Source: Polytrichum commune
Taxonomy: Eukaryota > Streptophyta > Polytrichopsida > Polytrichales > Polytrichaceae
Length of the DNA: 64,000 nt
NCBI GenBank assembly: GCA_950295325.1
Contig: OX485803.1
Location: 71,685,554 to 71,749,553 of the forward strand
Reading direction: 5' to 3'
Shown here piece by piece: positions 1 through 11,725 of this stretch. Under the pieces are notes generated by a model. That model searched no databases. It saw only the letters and a program-made list of their open reading frames with translations, and was not told where the DNA came from. Each line of letters begins with the position of its first letter. The stretch's first letter is position 1. A program made the translations under genes and the position numbers.

Positions 1-185
1 TTTTACTAGACTCAACATTCAATTTAAAATTTGGGAAATTACATGGTCATTTGATGAGAACATGTATTTTCACATTGATAATATAATGAGATATTCATAT
101 GAGCTCCAAAGATGTTGAGAAAAATAAATGACAAGGGGCACAATTTTGAGTTGCTACCTAATCATCTTGCGCTAACTTTTCATGG
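1..185 (+). repeat. Dispersed non-coding repeat, family A (partial copy)
   Basis: The window begins inside a copy of a repeat seen again at 30000-30300, 30475-30720 and 57890-58170, and in reverse orientation near 32860-33085. Shared blocks include a 'gggaaa...atggtcattt/atgatcattt' segment, 'gagctc(c/t)aaa(g/a)at' and 'gctacctaatcatc'. There is no long open frame or terminal structure, so the class is unknown. The 5' part lies outside the window. Confidence 0.55.
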
Positions 186-2630
186 TTCATATCCTACGAG
201 TTGGTTGCAAAGCTAAAAGTGTCAATTTAAAATCCACTCACCTTATGTACCATTATGTTGCTAGAGAAGTGCCATTGGGTTAGGTTGCACGATATGGTGA
301 CATGTAAGGAGGGGTGGGTACATGCTCATAATATCTAGCATTGTAGAAGATGAAAACGTTGATTCCTACATAGATCATGGTGATTATTGTTTTTGTTAAC
401 CCTAAACCCCAAAATTTTGTCACTCGCATATTAGCCCATCTTACCATCCTCTTTAATTTGCTTCTTCCTCAAGTGTCTCATATGAGGCCCACAGACAAAT
501 GCAAGCAATTATGATAAGTGTAAATGAAATAAAATAAAATTGGGAAACAAGAATTGATTTTTTTTCTCTATTATTTAATTTGGATCCATCATCACCATAT
601 TCATGTAGGATAACTCTCACTCTTATATGCACAAGAATATTTCTAGCATTCCTACGCCTTCATTGCGCATTGTGGGTGTTGTTTTGGGCCCTAAATGAGA
701 CTACTCGTGATGGCGGTCCCATTTGAAGCTGCCTCGCTCTCTTAGGAGGGGTATTTGTTTAGGGCACTTTATTTTCGAAACATGATTAAAGGTTCCTTGT
801 TTAGAGTCTAAAGGCTCCATCATAGAAGTGAATTAATATAGAGTGATTAAAGTACCAAGTGAATTTTTGATAAAAGAATTATAACCTATGATGTTATAGA
901 TATTTTTTCCATGCGATGCTATTATAGCATGTAGAATGTATTTACAAATGCACCATTTTTTTCTTTACAGTGGTCTGTAGATGTATAAAAACAAAGACTT
1001 TAAGAAGAAAGGTGAAGGTGTAAGGATTTAAAAAGGTGCAATGATCCTATACATACATCGCCTCATGTGGGGTTGTAGGATACAATTCCTGTAGGACTTT
1101 GCCTGATTTTGTTGCTTTTGGATCCTATCAACACTCGTTTTTTTCTTAAATAACCATCATGTGATTAAAGAAAATCGCGAAATGCATTGTAGAGATCGAA
1201 AATTCAAAATCATAACATTTTAGGGAGAATTGAACAGTTGCAAAGTTCCAAGTTATGCCATGCACACAATACTTTTGAAACTATGGTATTTTCCAAAACA
1301 ACCACATATACCAAGTAGTTGTACCCTATAGATATGAAAATGGAACAATACAAACATTTAACATAAGTATGTATGCTTGAACCTCTAGTACCCAATTTTC
1401 TTTTCCTTTTTCTTTTTTCTTTTGTCTTTTTTTTGGGCGGGGGGCACAAATTGAGAACTTTCATTTGATTTTTAGATGCATATGATGTTCATGTAATGTA
1501 AAATTTTACTTTTTGCATCATAGTTGCAATCTCTAAAGGTATTAATTGACCTGAATAGGAGTTATTTCCAAACTAGCAACTTGTTGTTAGCAATGGTGTG
1601 TGATGTGATAACCTCCCTTGATGATTTGGGGTTGCATCATATATTGCATGGTCTTCAAGGTTAAATTACATAGTTAGTTAGATGTAATCAACTCCTTAAG
1701 CTTGGAACATTGAAAAACATCTCAATTTCACGTGGAACTTATTTTAGCATGATTTTTGAAATTATAAAATAGTAAAGTCTACAATTTTGTACAATGTCGT
1801 AGATTCAAATTTAAAGGAAAAAGACATATAAAATTAATAAAATTTCATTACATGTTTAATTATGAATATAAATGTTCACCCATGTGTACTCTTTAGGTTA
1901 TGTTGGACATTGGATTCAAGTGTGCATTGCAATTTTGTTAAATCAAGTGCTCAAGAACATGAGGATTATTGAACACGTATGTACCTATTCGGCCCAAACA
2001 CTTTCCAACATGACTACGCGGGTACGCAACTCCCATATTATATGCAGGGGACAACGGATTAAAAACAACTTTGAAAACGGCTTTTGTAAAAATTATATCA
2101 AATAAAAAAAATAAAAAACTTGGGTGAAGACCATATTAAATAAAATGAGATGTAGAAAAAGTTGGGTTGCATATTTATTTATCAAAAAAATCCACAACAG
2201 ATATAAAAAACTAATAAAATTATTATTTTTACTCTATGCTTGTGCATAATTTAAAAAAATCCACATAAGTAGTTGCCTCCAATTAAAATTAATAATCATT
2301 AAAAATATTTTATTTGTAAAATAATCTTAATTTTTATTATTAAAAAGCCCATAAATTTGAATTGTTTTGCCTATGGTATTTGTATTAAAAAAAAACTCAT
2401 ATAATTAGGTTTTTAATGCAATAATATGCTTCAAGGACATGATATTGTGCATCTAATCCAGATAATGATGCATCTCATGTAAACTTACATCATGACAAGC
2501 ACTCGCCAAACTCATCTCGAATGTCCTTATTTCATTCGTGTCCAAAGCTTACTTTTATTTTCACACTCGATATGAATGAAATGAGGTCTCTGCATTACAT
2601 CTGTAATGACAAGTAGGCCTGGAATCCCAA
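186..2630. other. AT-rich intergenic DNA without a supported gene
   Basis: I see no convincing coding segment, RNA gene or paired terminal repeats here. Open frames are short and composed of low-complexity lysine/phenylalanine-type codons. A (CTTTTT)-like pyrimidine tract lies near 1400-1430. The stretch 2100-2420 is strongly A/T rich. Confidence 0.5.
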
Positions 2631-2639
2631 AAGCATGAG

Positions 2640-3490
2640 AGAGAGATCTTTTGCCGACTTTCTTCAATTTAGGAGTAGCAGAAAAAAGTGCATTTCCACG
2701 TCTTTTCGATTCACATCAGACGAGATAACACCACGAATGTGTACGGTATTTGCAGCGTGTATCACAACCCAAGGATCATGGGCCTGCATCAACTGCACTC
2801 AATTCATAACAAGTCTGAAGCAAAAGAACTCTTTGACATCTTGTGATTCAAATGTTTGAAATTATGTCAAAGAGTGTTTGAAATTGTTCCTCTCCAAATT
2901 CATTTGTTGTGCCAGCTCTTCCATGTGCATTCTTAATCTGCTACTGCAGCAGCTTCAGTGCCTCCACACCAGACTGCAATTCATGCTGGAAATCTTAAAA
3001 ACCTCCATTTCCAGGTTTCGAGTTTTTCCCCATGTTGTCCAAAGTGTTTGTAACTCCGAGATCAGGGTTGTCGCCTTCCTGTCCGTCATCGTCCTGTCCA
3101 AGGTGAAGAACCACAATGCAAGGTGCAAACAGAAACAAATCAATCTGATTTTGAGATGGTCGATGTACATGGATATACGAATGCGGAAAGAAAAAAGGAT
3201 CTGATTGAAGAAGATTGACAGTCCCAAATCGACGTGACATGAAGTCAGGAAACTACCCTGACTGTTAACTGACTAAGAAATGCTCTGAAGGATGAGCCAT
3301 GCAAAGATACTTGCCGGAAATGCTCCACGAACTCGACAGAGTTTTTTACACAGAAATTAAAGCTCCAAAAGGCATATGTTTCATCATTCTTCCAAAACCA
3401 GTTGCCCTTCCAGATTCCCAACTTGCACAAGATAGATCTTGCATAAAATCTCAACCATGAATGTGAACTCGATAAGAAATGATCCAAAAG
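2640..3490 (-). pseudogene. Decayed multi-exon coding remnant of unknown family
   Basis: Several minus-strand patches read like real protein although the frame is broken. One patch, read from about 2798 down to 2675, contains QAHDPWVVIHAANTVHIRG. A second, from about 2982 down to 2855, contains ELQSGVEALKLLQ, then a TAG (possibly CAG mutated), then QIKNAHGRAGTTNEFGEEQ. A third, near 3300-3450, has GNWFWKNDETYAFWSF and ends at a plausible donor (CAA followed by GTATCT). Base composition is less AT-rich than the flanks. I recognise no domain. It could be an old transposon gene or a dead host gene. Exon limits are approximate. Confidence 0.35.
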
Positions 3491-4400
3491 AGGAGTGGAT
3501 TTTATTCAGGGTCTAAGCTCTTCAATCATGCAATCAAAAGGGTCAGGATTCATGAACTCCTTCAAAACATTTGAATTTTAAGTCTCCAACCATGAAAAAA
3601 CATCACATAAATTTGGAGGTTTAAACCTCTACACAATGAAGAAACTGATCTGACACATGACTCGTTCGTTTTCACATAAATCAAGGTGGGTCCAAGACCA
3701 AAGAAACTCAAGAATTGAGCGATCCTACTGGTTGATTAGCAAAATTTCGGACCCAAGTTCACATTAGGAGTCCCGGTCTAACATTTGGAAAACTCAAGTG
3801 GCTGTATCACTTTCCTGCCAAATCTCAGCAGTTGTCACTCAAGAAACTTTTGCACACACTTGCTCAGGGGGATTTGCAGGTGGAAAGTGCACCAATTTGT
3901 GGCAAGTAATTAGGGTTCATTGTAAGATCACATACCAAGCTTGCTGCCAGAATAAAAATGCGGACACTCAATACACTTTTGGAAGTACTGGATCTCACCT
4001 ACATGAAATGAACTTGCTGCCTTTGTTCGATTGATTGAGAAAACTTGCAACTAAGCCTGTGTGTATGACTTAAGTGGTCACTTGTCTGATGTGGTGCCCT
4101 GTTTCTATGTTCTTCGTGGCCACTAAACCTCTTTACGTGAGCAACAATTTCACCTTCATGTAAGGTAAGCGGTTCTGAAATGGATACTTTGTGATCAGCA
4201 GCCACTTCTTGTGGGATATGAAACATGCAACTAGTACAAACAAATCCAAATCGTGCCCATAGCCATTTTCCTAATAATTTATGGAGCTCATGCAAATGTG
4301 GCTACACACCTGAGCCAGCTTCACAATTACCACTAGGGCATCGATTGCCAGAATTCCCACAATTTTGCACTTTGTAATAACCCACGTGATATGTCTTGCA
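3491..4400. other. Intergenic DNA, possibly continuing the decayed locus
   Basis: Nothing here can be called firmly. A 98-codon open frame on the minus strand (3999-4295) has mixed, non-repetitive composition, but no family is recognisable and its first and last residues have no splice or start support. Confidence 0.3.
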
Positions 4401-4419
4401 TTTGTCACTAAGACTATTG

Positions 4420-4705
4420 TCACTACACAAAATATGATATTTAGTGTTGTTACCACCCTACCATGCTCAACACTAATTTTCAATTCTTTGACAACTAGTG
4501 TTAGACATAAATGTGTCGCAACCTTCCCTACTGCCACCTCCCTTATTATATCCTTTTTTAAATATCCTTACTAACACTAAATTCAAACATGCAACTTCCA
4601 CATATTACCATAGTTGATATTTAGTGTTCGAGTTTACATTTAAAGTTACTTACTTTCACAAGGTTATTGATATTTAGTGTATGCGTTCGTATTTAGTGTA
4701 CCAGA
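4420..4705. repeat. Cluster of 'gatatttagtgt' motifs (MITE remnant)
   Basis: The motif TTTAGTGT, preceded by GATA or GTA, occurs at least four times here. The same motif lies inside the terminal repeats of the CTACACTAAAT family (51781-52010, 45853-46080), so this is best read as scrambled remains of that family. Confidence 0.35.
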
Positions 4706-4990
4706 AAGGCATTCAAAGCTACATGAGCCATGTCCACAATCAGAATTGCTATTGATTAACTAGGTGGGGAAATACAGTGAGATGATGATGTTGGTCTCAT
4801 GTACATCTATTTCTTACACCTTCTTAATCACAGTCTCCAAACTTAGACTGGATTCGGAAGCTAAGCTTATAGTAAAGATTTGAGCCGGATTTGCAGAGAG
4901 CTATGGTATGAGGTGGTGTTACAACTGCCACAATTCAAAACACTGATACCCATGACATACATATATAGCATCCATTACTTGTAAGACTTA

Positions 4991-5492
4991 AAGCCACTTC
5001 ACACACGAGCCAAGAGACGTGACCATGAAATTGTGACAGCTCAGAAGAAGTGCCCAAAGGCCGTCCCAAGGCACGTCCAAAATCGTGTAGCATGGTCATG
5101 GGCCCTCAAGTGTAGTGTGAAGATATATGTGACCAAGTCCTCAGCCGTATGCCATTTCAATGAATATCTATTCATGTTGGGCCCTCACACATGATATAGT
5201 ATAAGAAATCGACGGTTGTGAGATTTCGGAGTGCTACGATCTACTCGTTTTGTGTTAGGTCTACCTACAAGAGGTGGCTTTTAAAAAAAAAATAGTCCAA
5301 GTCACCATGAATATGATCCATTTGATGCCATGTAGAATCCATGTAGACTTCACACCCATCTTGTGTTCGCTTACTTTGTTAGTCCCTCGAGCATAGAGTG
5401 AAGCGAACTTGGACCAGCTCCGCCTTTCCAACCAACGAAAGTGCTTGAAGTGCAATGGTCATGGGCCCTCAGTCTCGTGTGTGAAGTGGCCC
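4991..5492. mobile_element. PIF/Harbinger-type MITE, copy 1 (502 bp)
   Basis: The ends are inverted repeats: GCCACTTCACACACGAG on the left and its complement CTCGTGTGTGAAGTGGC on the right. They are flanked by TTAA/TTA, which fits the 3-bp TTA/TAA target preference of PIF/Harbinger elements. A homologous element of exactly the same length lies at 46518-47019. The inside has no transposase frame, so it is non-autonomous. A poly-A tract of about 10 bases sits in the right half. Confidence 0.8.
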
Positions 5493-6410
5493 TTAAGTTT
5501 TATAAAGAATTCTCAATCCAGACCCAGATTGGCATTAATGGAACCTGCATAATCCGGGGTTTAGGGTTTAGGGTGTAGGGGTTGCTATTGGGTGGGTTCA
5601 GAGCAATTCAACACAGTACACAGACTGTCGACTGCAATGAAGCTACTCTAGTAGCTTGTGTGCACACCATTCTGGAAGCTCACGAAAATGGCCAGAAACT
5701 CAAACAATGTCAGTAGCTTACTATTATTGTTCCCGTGTTTCTTCACAGCAGTGCCCGGGACGTTTTTGGGCAAAGTCGGTGAAGATCCTAGTGATTCTAA
5801 ATCTAACCAGTTACATGTTGACATCATCCGGGTTTTATTTATTCATTTGAGGTACATTCTATAGATTCTTCTAAAATGATCTGTAATCCTCCTGAAGTCT
5901 CGAACTTCAACCGGTTATTTCTCAAACTCAACCGTTTCATCTGTAACTAAACGCCGGTTCTCCGTGGACAGTGCTTCACAGCTAACCAGTGTGATCCTTT
6001 TTGAGGTTGGAGTATCGACATAGATATTGCTCCAAAATGAATGTCATTTGGAAGGAATGCACTAATCAATCCATCGATCGATCAATGCTGGCTGCTGCAC
6101 ATATATGTTCCAGATCAGCAAGCTACCCTATTACATGCTGAGGTATAAGTTGTAATATTCATTGAACCGATTTAGGGTGTTATATGTACATTCATGTATG
6201 TGACACTTTTCGAAGCTGAATCACCTTCGTCAAGGAGTGGTACAAAAGACAAGCCACAACTTGAAGCAGAGTGAACTGTACTAAGTTAATCTTAGTATAC
6301 TGAACTATTCAATTTCTTTTTTTTTCAGCAGCTCTAGATGTGATTGTCCTAGATTTGCGTTTTAAAATGAATAGACAGTCTACAATATTCTCCACTGAAA
6401 TGTGCAATCA
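5493..6410. other. Intergenic DNA, no gene seen
   Basis: Contains a short telomere-like run (5558-5580) and small TCGATC-type direct repeats near 6070. Overlapping open frames at 5656-5864 are short, with no recognisable motif. Confidence 0.45.
5558..5580. repeat. Interstitial telomere-like TTTAGGG repeat
   Basis: About two and a half tandem units of the plant telomere motif followed by a degenerate unit (GTGTAGGG). It is too short to be a chromosome end. Similar short runs occur at 8611-8630 and near 9846-9858. Confidence 0.7.
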
Positions 6411-6419
6411 AGATAGATA

Positions 6420-7260
6420 AATCTTAAATTTTTTTTTTTCTGACTGGTCCACTTTTCCTAGGGCAATGTCTCATCTCATAATTACGACTATACCACCTCC
6501 AAGGCTCATATCCTATAGTTCGAAGTGAACCTGATAAATAGGAACTATGTGATGTTGATTTGATACCACTTGGCCGAGGTCATCTTGGCAATATTGGCTC
6601 TGAAGATTTGTCTCGTTGTTTTAATGCTCTAGTTTTTTGTTTCAAGCCACGTGGGTCATTCTTCATGTCCACAGACACTAACCCAATATCATTGTTAATC
6701 AATTTCTAAAATACAATACATAATAAAATCAATACATCAAAATTCAATAGTTGTTGCACAAAGCAATCACAAGACATATTAATCTTCAAGTTCATAAAAT
6801 ATAAAAAATTATATTTCATAAAAATACATACATGGTGAGCCACTTCATTGGGAAGTGAAGCCATGTGTTTATGTACTTCAAGATCGTCTCGTAGCTCCAC
6901 ATCATGTCAACCATCATTTTTTGGGCTTATAAAATTCCATTTGAAGTCTTCTATGTGGAATAAGATCACTCATACTACATGAGGAAGTTGCTCTAATCAT
7001 ACGGCCTCTTAATGTAGAAAGAAATGAGAATTTTTGAATCAGTGGCATCTTGTTAAGACGGGAAGGGGAAACTATCTGCAACAACATCATTGGAATAATC
7101 AACAGTAGATGCCACACTAATAATATGAAAATAAAAATTGAATACTCAACCCAACGGAGTTGATTATTCATCATCCAAAAATACTTGTGTGCTGCATTTT
7201 TTTGCTCTTGCAACTGACTTTGAAAGTGAATCACTTGAAACCATTTTAACCCCATGTATC
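6420..7260 (-). pseudogene. Decayed exons of an unrecognised basic protein
   Basis: On the minus strand, a segment ending at about 6832 reads VELRDDLEVHKHMASLPNE and reaches a good donor (CAT followed by GTATGT). A possible next exon, from about 6640 down, follows an AG acceptor in compatible phase and reads NDPRGLKQKTRALKQRDKS, then a TGA that could be a mutated CGA, then a basic stretch with KSGPVRKKK. Further upstream, 6914-7255 is open for 113 codons and includes SRLNKMPLIQKFSFLSTLRG. The lysine/arginine-rich end suggests a nucleic-acid or nuclear protein, but this is inference. It may be the 3' part of the locus at 7569-8526. Confidence 0.35.
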
Positions 7261-7568
7261 ATGGTGATGTTGAGCAGAGTACCTCTGTCGTGCGAAAGTC
7301 AATGCGCTCTGAATCCGAATGCTCATGACGTGCTCGTCTGTCCCGTGTAAGACGGCCGCGAAACATGATACCTCGTGATGGCATGAATCCATAAACTGCT
7401 CGATGGAGATAATACACGTCACGAACCCATCCCTTTAGACAACCTCAATACCTCCAAACCTAAACAAATACAACGAACTATAAATGTATCAACTGTCGAT
7501 CACCCTCTCAGTCTGCATACTGAGCTCCAACCTAATACCACCTAGTCGATTACTACGCTCTGCCCTGC

Positions 7569-8526
7569 TCAGACGTCTTCTACCGAAGTCACCGCCGCCT
7601 CTACCCGAGGAGCCCAGGGCCGTTGTCTTTTCTCCTCCGGAAATGTGAGACCACATTGGGCTAATACTGCTACCACAGCCTTTGAGTCGGATGGCTTAAA
7701 GGTGGGATACATTTTCAAAACCCCCCTTGCCCGTTGGTTAACCGCTTCCACGCATCGCACTGGTCCTTGTGTCGGTGATAAGACAATGCGTTCTTGTCCG
7801 AAAAGTCCATATGACAGTACCTACACTAGTACCAGCACCGTTTATCCTTCCCTTGCACGCGATAGAAATGGTAGCGACATTGGTAGTGTGCTTCTACGAT
7901 CAGCTCCTTGTATTCATCTTCAATGTACAAGCATACCAGTGGGACACGTCCTTGGGTCAAGGTAAATCGGTAGATATTCTGACCTTTCGATGTAGTGCCT
8001 TCGATCAACCCCACTGGCCCGTTTTGTACGAGATTTCACCACACGTCGAATCCGAGCTCCTCTATAAGTCGATGTTCCTCGTTCACATTGACGATACCTG
8101 CAGAATCGTCCCTATCGAAAATCCCCCCCGTGATCCCGAGCACGTAGCCTACCACCCCCGACTGGCAATGCTCATGCCGTGTTCTCCAAACACGTCTCGA
8201 TGCAGCCATTTTTTGTCGAATCCGGTCCTTGCTTCTCACTCCTCGGCATCCCAGCTCTACCTCTGCGGGAGTGCGACGTCCTGAACCTGTAATGTGCCTT
8301 CGGGAGGTCTGGTTGATTGTTTGGGAAGGGCGACGTAGTCCTCGAACATGCTGTACACTACTTTAATCCCTACTACACCACTATTCAGTGAACTTGGGAA
8401 ACATGGCGCCAGCTCCACCCTAAACCCTTCACATCCAGTGTTATGGAGTTCTAGAGACCTACCTAAACCTCCACGGCAGAATGTAGTCAGTTTTGCAACA
8501 TTCAGACTAACAACCCTAAATCTCAC
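7569..8526 (-). pseudogene. Frameshifted gene remnant with a C2H2-finger-like segment
   Basis: The minus strand has four consecutive coding-like blocks in shifting frames. From about 8014 the frame reads through YHFYRVQGKDKRCWY, then TAG (at 7826-7828), then CRYCHMDFSDKNALSYHRH. The last part has the spacing of a zinc finger: C-x2-C, an aromatic residue, then H-x-H and a following Cys. Further down, 7569-7760 carries AVVAVLAQCGLTFPEEKRQR. The local GC content is clearly higher than the flanks. Stops and frame changes show it is no longer functional. The family is unknown; a transposon-encoded or plant-specific zinc-finger protein is possible. The plus-strand open frame across 7769-8284 is its mirror image. 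Confidence 0.45.
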
Positions 8527-8610
8527 CCTTCTGTATCTGGTACTAGACGTAAAATGTTCGTGTCCGAGCTTACGCTCCGATCTTAGTCTTACATCCCACA
8601 GCCTTCTCTC

Positions 8611-8630
8611 CTAACCCTAAACCCTAAACC
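8611..8630. repeat. Interstitial telomere-like CCCTAAA repeat
   Basis: Nearly three CCCTAAA units at the upstream edge of the decayed finger gene. Short telo-box-like motifs also occur in plant promoters, so it need not come from a telomere. Confidence 0.65.
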
Positions 8631-8694
8631 TCGACCTACTTACATGCCCCATCTATGTTGACAGTTCACCCCGAACGCTTGCGCACAACCCTAA

Positions 8695-8940
8695 ACCACG
8701 ACTCATCTACCCATTCAACGCTACACTACACACACGCGAACTCTAACCACAACGCAGACAACTCTCCAACACAACACAAGAAGAAAGGTGCACTGTTCTA
8801 CATGCACTCCGGACCACGCCTCATCTCCCCATTCAACGCTACACTACACACACGCGAACTCTAACCACAAACTAGGGCAACACAACGCAGCACACGAAGA
8901 AATGTGCAGTCTTCTACATCCATTCCAGACCAAAGTATCA
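8695..8940. repeat. Tandem duplication, period about 118 bp
   Basis: Two copies begin at about 8695 and 8812. Both hold ATTCAACGCTACACTACACA followed by CACGCGAACTCTAACCACAA, with small indels in the 3' part of each unit. The strand is C-rich. No coding role is evident. Confidence 0.8.
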
Positions 8941-10300
8941 TCAATGGGCACATTAGGAATAAACTATTGAGGCATATGCATTAGTAGCTTAATCGATAAT
9001 CTAGGTTTACTAAATTTAATGATTATGTATTATTTGTAATTTTAATGTCCTCATAATCAAACATTATAATCTTTTACTTCATAAATGATTGTTTTTTTTT
9101 TTTTTTTTTACAATCTGTAACTTATCAAGTTTGATATGTTCGTTTGAATTTGAAATTTAATTTAAATTGAACAAAATGTCCAATTTCATTATATTGCATC
9201 GAGCCATCAGGACACCATGGAAGCTAACATCCAATTGGAAGTATGACTTCCAGAGTTTTTAAGAAACATGCGCACTTGTGTGGACAAGATTGGGAACCTA
9301 CGGATGTTTTTTTTAGTATGTATTATTTAAAGTTGCTATGCATTTAGGATTGGGTGGGAGCACAACCTCTTTTGATTTGCATTTCATGTTTGAAATTGAC
9401 TTGATTTTATATGTCGCATGGGACCAAGGGAGCTAATGTTAACTCTACCAGTAGTTTGAATTTTATCTGTTCTTGGTGTTAACTCTACCTGTACTACAGG
9501 TTTCATGCTTACATGAAACCCATTTTAGTTACGAGATGTCTTGACTATCTTGACTATTATCAGCAATAATCATCTCATGTTAGTCTCTTGCTACCAAGAC
9601 AGATGATGACTTGGCCATGTCTTGCAAGTATGTCTGAGTTAGTTGGTGAGTGAGTAGGCCAAGGATGTTCAACTCCCAAGTCTCGCCTTGTCCAATATGG
9701 AAAATAACAAAGTTCATCTTCCTATCTCTTAGAATTCCAGACTACATCCCCTAATGCAACCATAATTTTGAGTGCTTGTAATTTAATACACTTAATTGGT
9801 CCAAAAAATTGAAAGATTTTCTAATGCTAGTTTTACATCTTTTATAGGGTTTAGGGTTTACTTCTTTTACATTTTTTTTTTACTCCCAGGCCTTGGTTGT
9901 TGTGGGTTGCTGTGAGTTTTTTTTTTTGTTGGGCAAAGAAAAAGTGATGACCTTGATATTCTTGGGGCTTGAAGAATAGTAAGAGTTTCTTGGAACACCA
10001 AGGTTTTACCTTATTTAACAACACTCTAGCTAAAAGATACCATGAACATTTCCCAAGAGGGTTCTGATCATCTTGGATCTTGGTGAGATATAGTAGATTT
10101 GGAATTACACTGCCCAACTTAGTTTTGGCAAGTAGGTATAAAGCAATACACTCAATTCTAAGCAGGCTTGGATTATAAGATACTATGCTTACCTGACCCA
10201 AATATCCAATATATGCATAATGGTCGATTTCCCTGCTCTGAGAGATAAGAGACGACAAGTAAGATTTTTGGTAGTCTTGGACCTAAAGAGAAGTAGTCTT
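8941..10300. other. Intergenic DNA; possible small minus-strand exon
   Basis: Mostly AT-rich. On the minus strand a short segment (about 10198-10242) lies between a good acceptor (CTTATCTCTCAG) and a good donor (GTAAGC). It reads SREIDHYAYIGYLGQ within a longer open frame (9851-10258). It could be a downstream exon of the fossil gene at 10305-14984 or chance. Telomere-like motif near 9846-9858. Confidence 0.3.
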
Positions 10301-10585
10301 GGAACTAAGATGGTTTGTTTTGAAATAAGACAACAACATCAAAGTAACGGATTGATTGTTTGTTTATTTTTTCTTGTAAATGCGGCCTCTTAGTGTCTTC
10401 AGTCCCGTGACTTTGGACAAAAACTTTCTTTGCCGCAACTTCTCACCTACAAAATAAACATTTAACAACAATATATGTTAAAAAAATAAAAAAATAAACA
10501 CAGAATCTATAAATTATCATTAAACACAAAAAATTTACAAAGAGAATTGAAATACTACTATAATAAAATATTGAATAGTATTTAC

Positions 10586-11540
10586 GATCTTTAAAGAATG
10601 ATAAGATCTTTTCAGTCTGCGTTGTGGCTTTTTTTTTGCACATTGCATTTTGCAGAGTATGACATACTAATGTTATCATAACCGTGTGCGACATATGTAC
10701 AATGGAGCACTGTACTTGTAGAGAAAGCCATAGTTGTTCCATTCCGGGGTAAATTAAAAACATCATATTCTGGTAACAAAAATACCCCTCCCATCTTAAT
10801 ATGTCCAACTCCTTCACGTTCTACAAAAAACCAAACAAAAAACATAAATAAAACATGAACACATACCAAAATATATACTATAGGAATGGAAAAAAAATTA
10901 AAAGTCTTTTACCTTTAACAAACCAAGAAAGGAAGGCAAAGCCCATATATTTTTTGTCAAGGTGCGGCTCGACAAAATAATTTGCCGTAATGCCGAATGT
11001 TGTTAAGCCTTGGTTTCCTGTCCTTCCGACGCATCATGGTGTAGGTCCATCAGCAAGGATGTCCTCCAACTCCCGCAAATAACTTTCAAATCGTCGGACA
11101 ATTATGGGAGTTAATAAAACATTTATCAAGTAATCACCAAAAGCTTCAACTTCAAAGCCTTTTATTTTCTGTTTTTTGAAGGCTGATCTAATTCCATGTG
11201 TGTACCTTTACATATAATAATACAAACGAAGGTTAAAAACACATACGAAGGTATTGTAAGGGAGAATAAAAACTAAAAATGAAATATTTTCATGAAAAAA
11301 AAAAACTTACATTTTAAATTCACCAAGAGCTCCAACTTTTTTGCCCAACTCCTTTCGAAACCACATATGACTATCTTTCCACTTTTCTTCATAGGGCCCC
11401 GTTGAACTAAACCACCACAATCATATATGCCTCTACTTATTTCTTCAATATGAGCACATTCCTCAATATAAATGTCATCAAACACAATAATACCAGTCAC
11501 AATCTCATCCTCTACTAACAACACAGAGTCATGAATTTGA
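10586..11540 (-). other. TET/JBP-like 2-oxoglutarate/Fe(II) oxygenase domain (degenerate)
   Basis: Three exons (11540-11311, 11182-10913, 10820-10586). The first contains DDIYIEECAHIEEISRGIYD and GGLVQRGPMKK. The second contains ITANYFVEPHLDKKYMGFAF, where H-L-D (10956-10964) fits the HxD iron-binding pair. The third continues in phase with MGGVFLLPEYDVFNLPRNG and then STVLHCTY, whose His (10702-10704) fits the distal iron ligand. The order HxD, WF, GG-strand, small/Gly turn and distal His is the core of the double-stranded beta-helix oxygenases, and the text most resembles TET/JBP-type members that oxidise bases in DNA. I cannot place the 2-oxoglutarate-binding Arg with certainty. One stop (11034-11036) and one A-run indel break the frame. 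Confidence 0.5.
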
Positions 11541-11725
11541 CTAAGGTTTTTGACTATTTATTTTAAAAAATAGACCAAGATTTGCTTTCTTCATCACTAT
11601 TTCATTGATTTTAGGTTTACAAGCTTATAAGTTCAAATCTTAAGCCAATTTTTTAATCAAACATATATAAGATTAATCCTTAATTCTATCTAATTAAAAA
11701 ATTCCTTATTGAAATCATTTTTTAC

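Noticed and set aside
7769-8284. 171-codon open frame on the plus strand
   Set aside because: It begins at GTG, has no recognisable content and mirrors the coding-like minus-strand blocks of the decayed finger gene.
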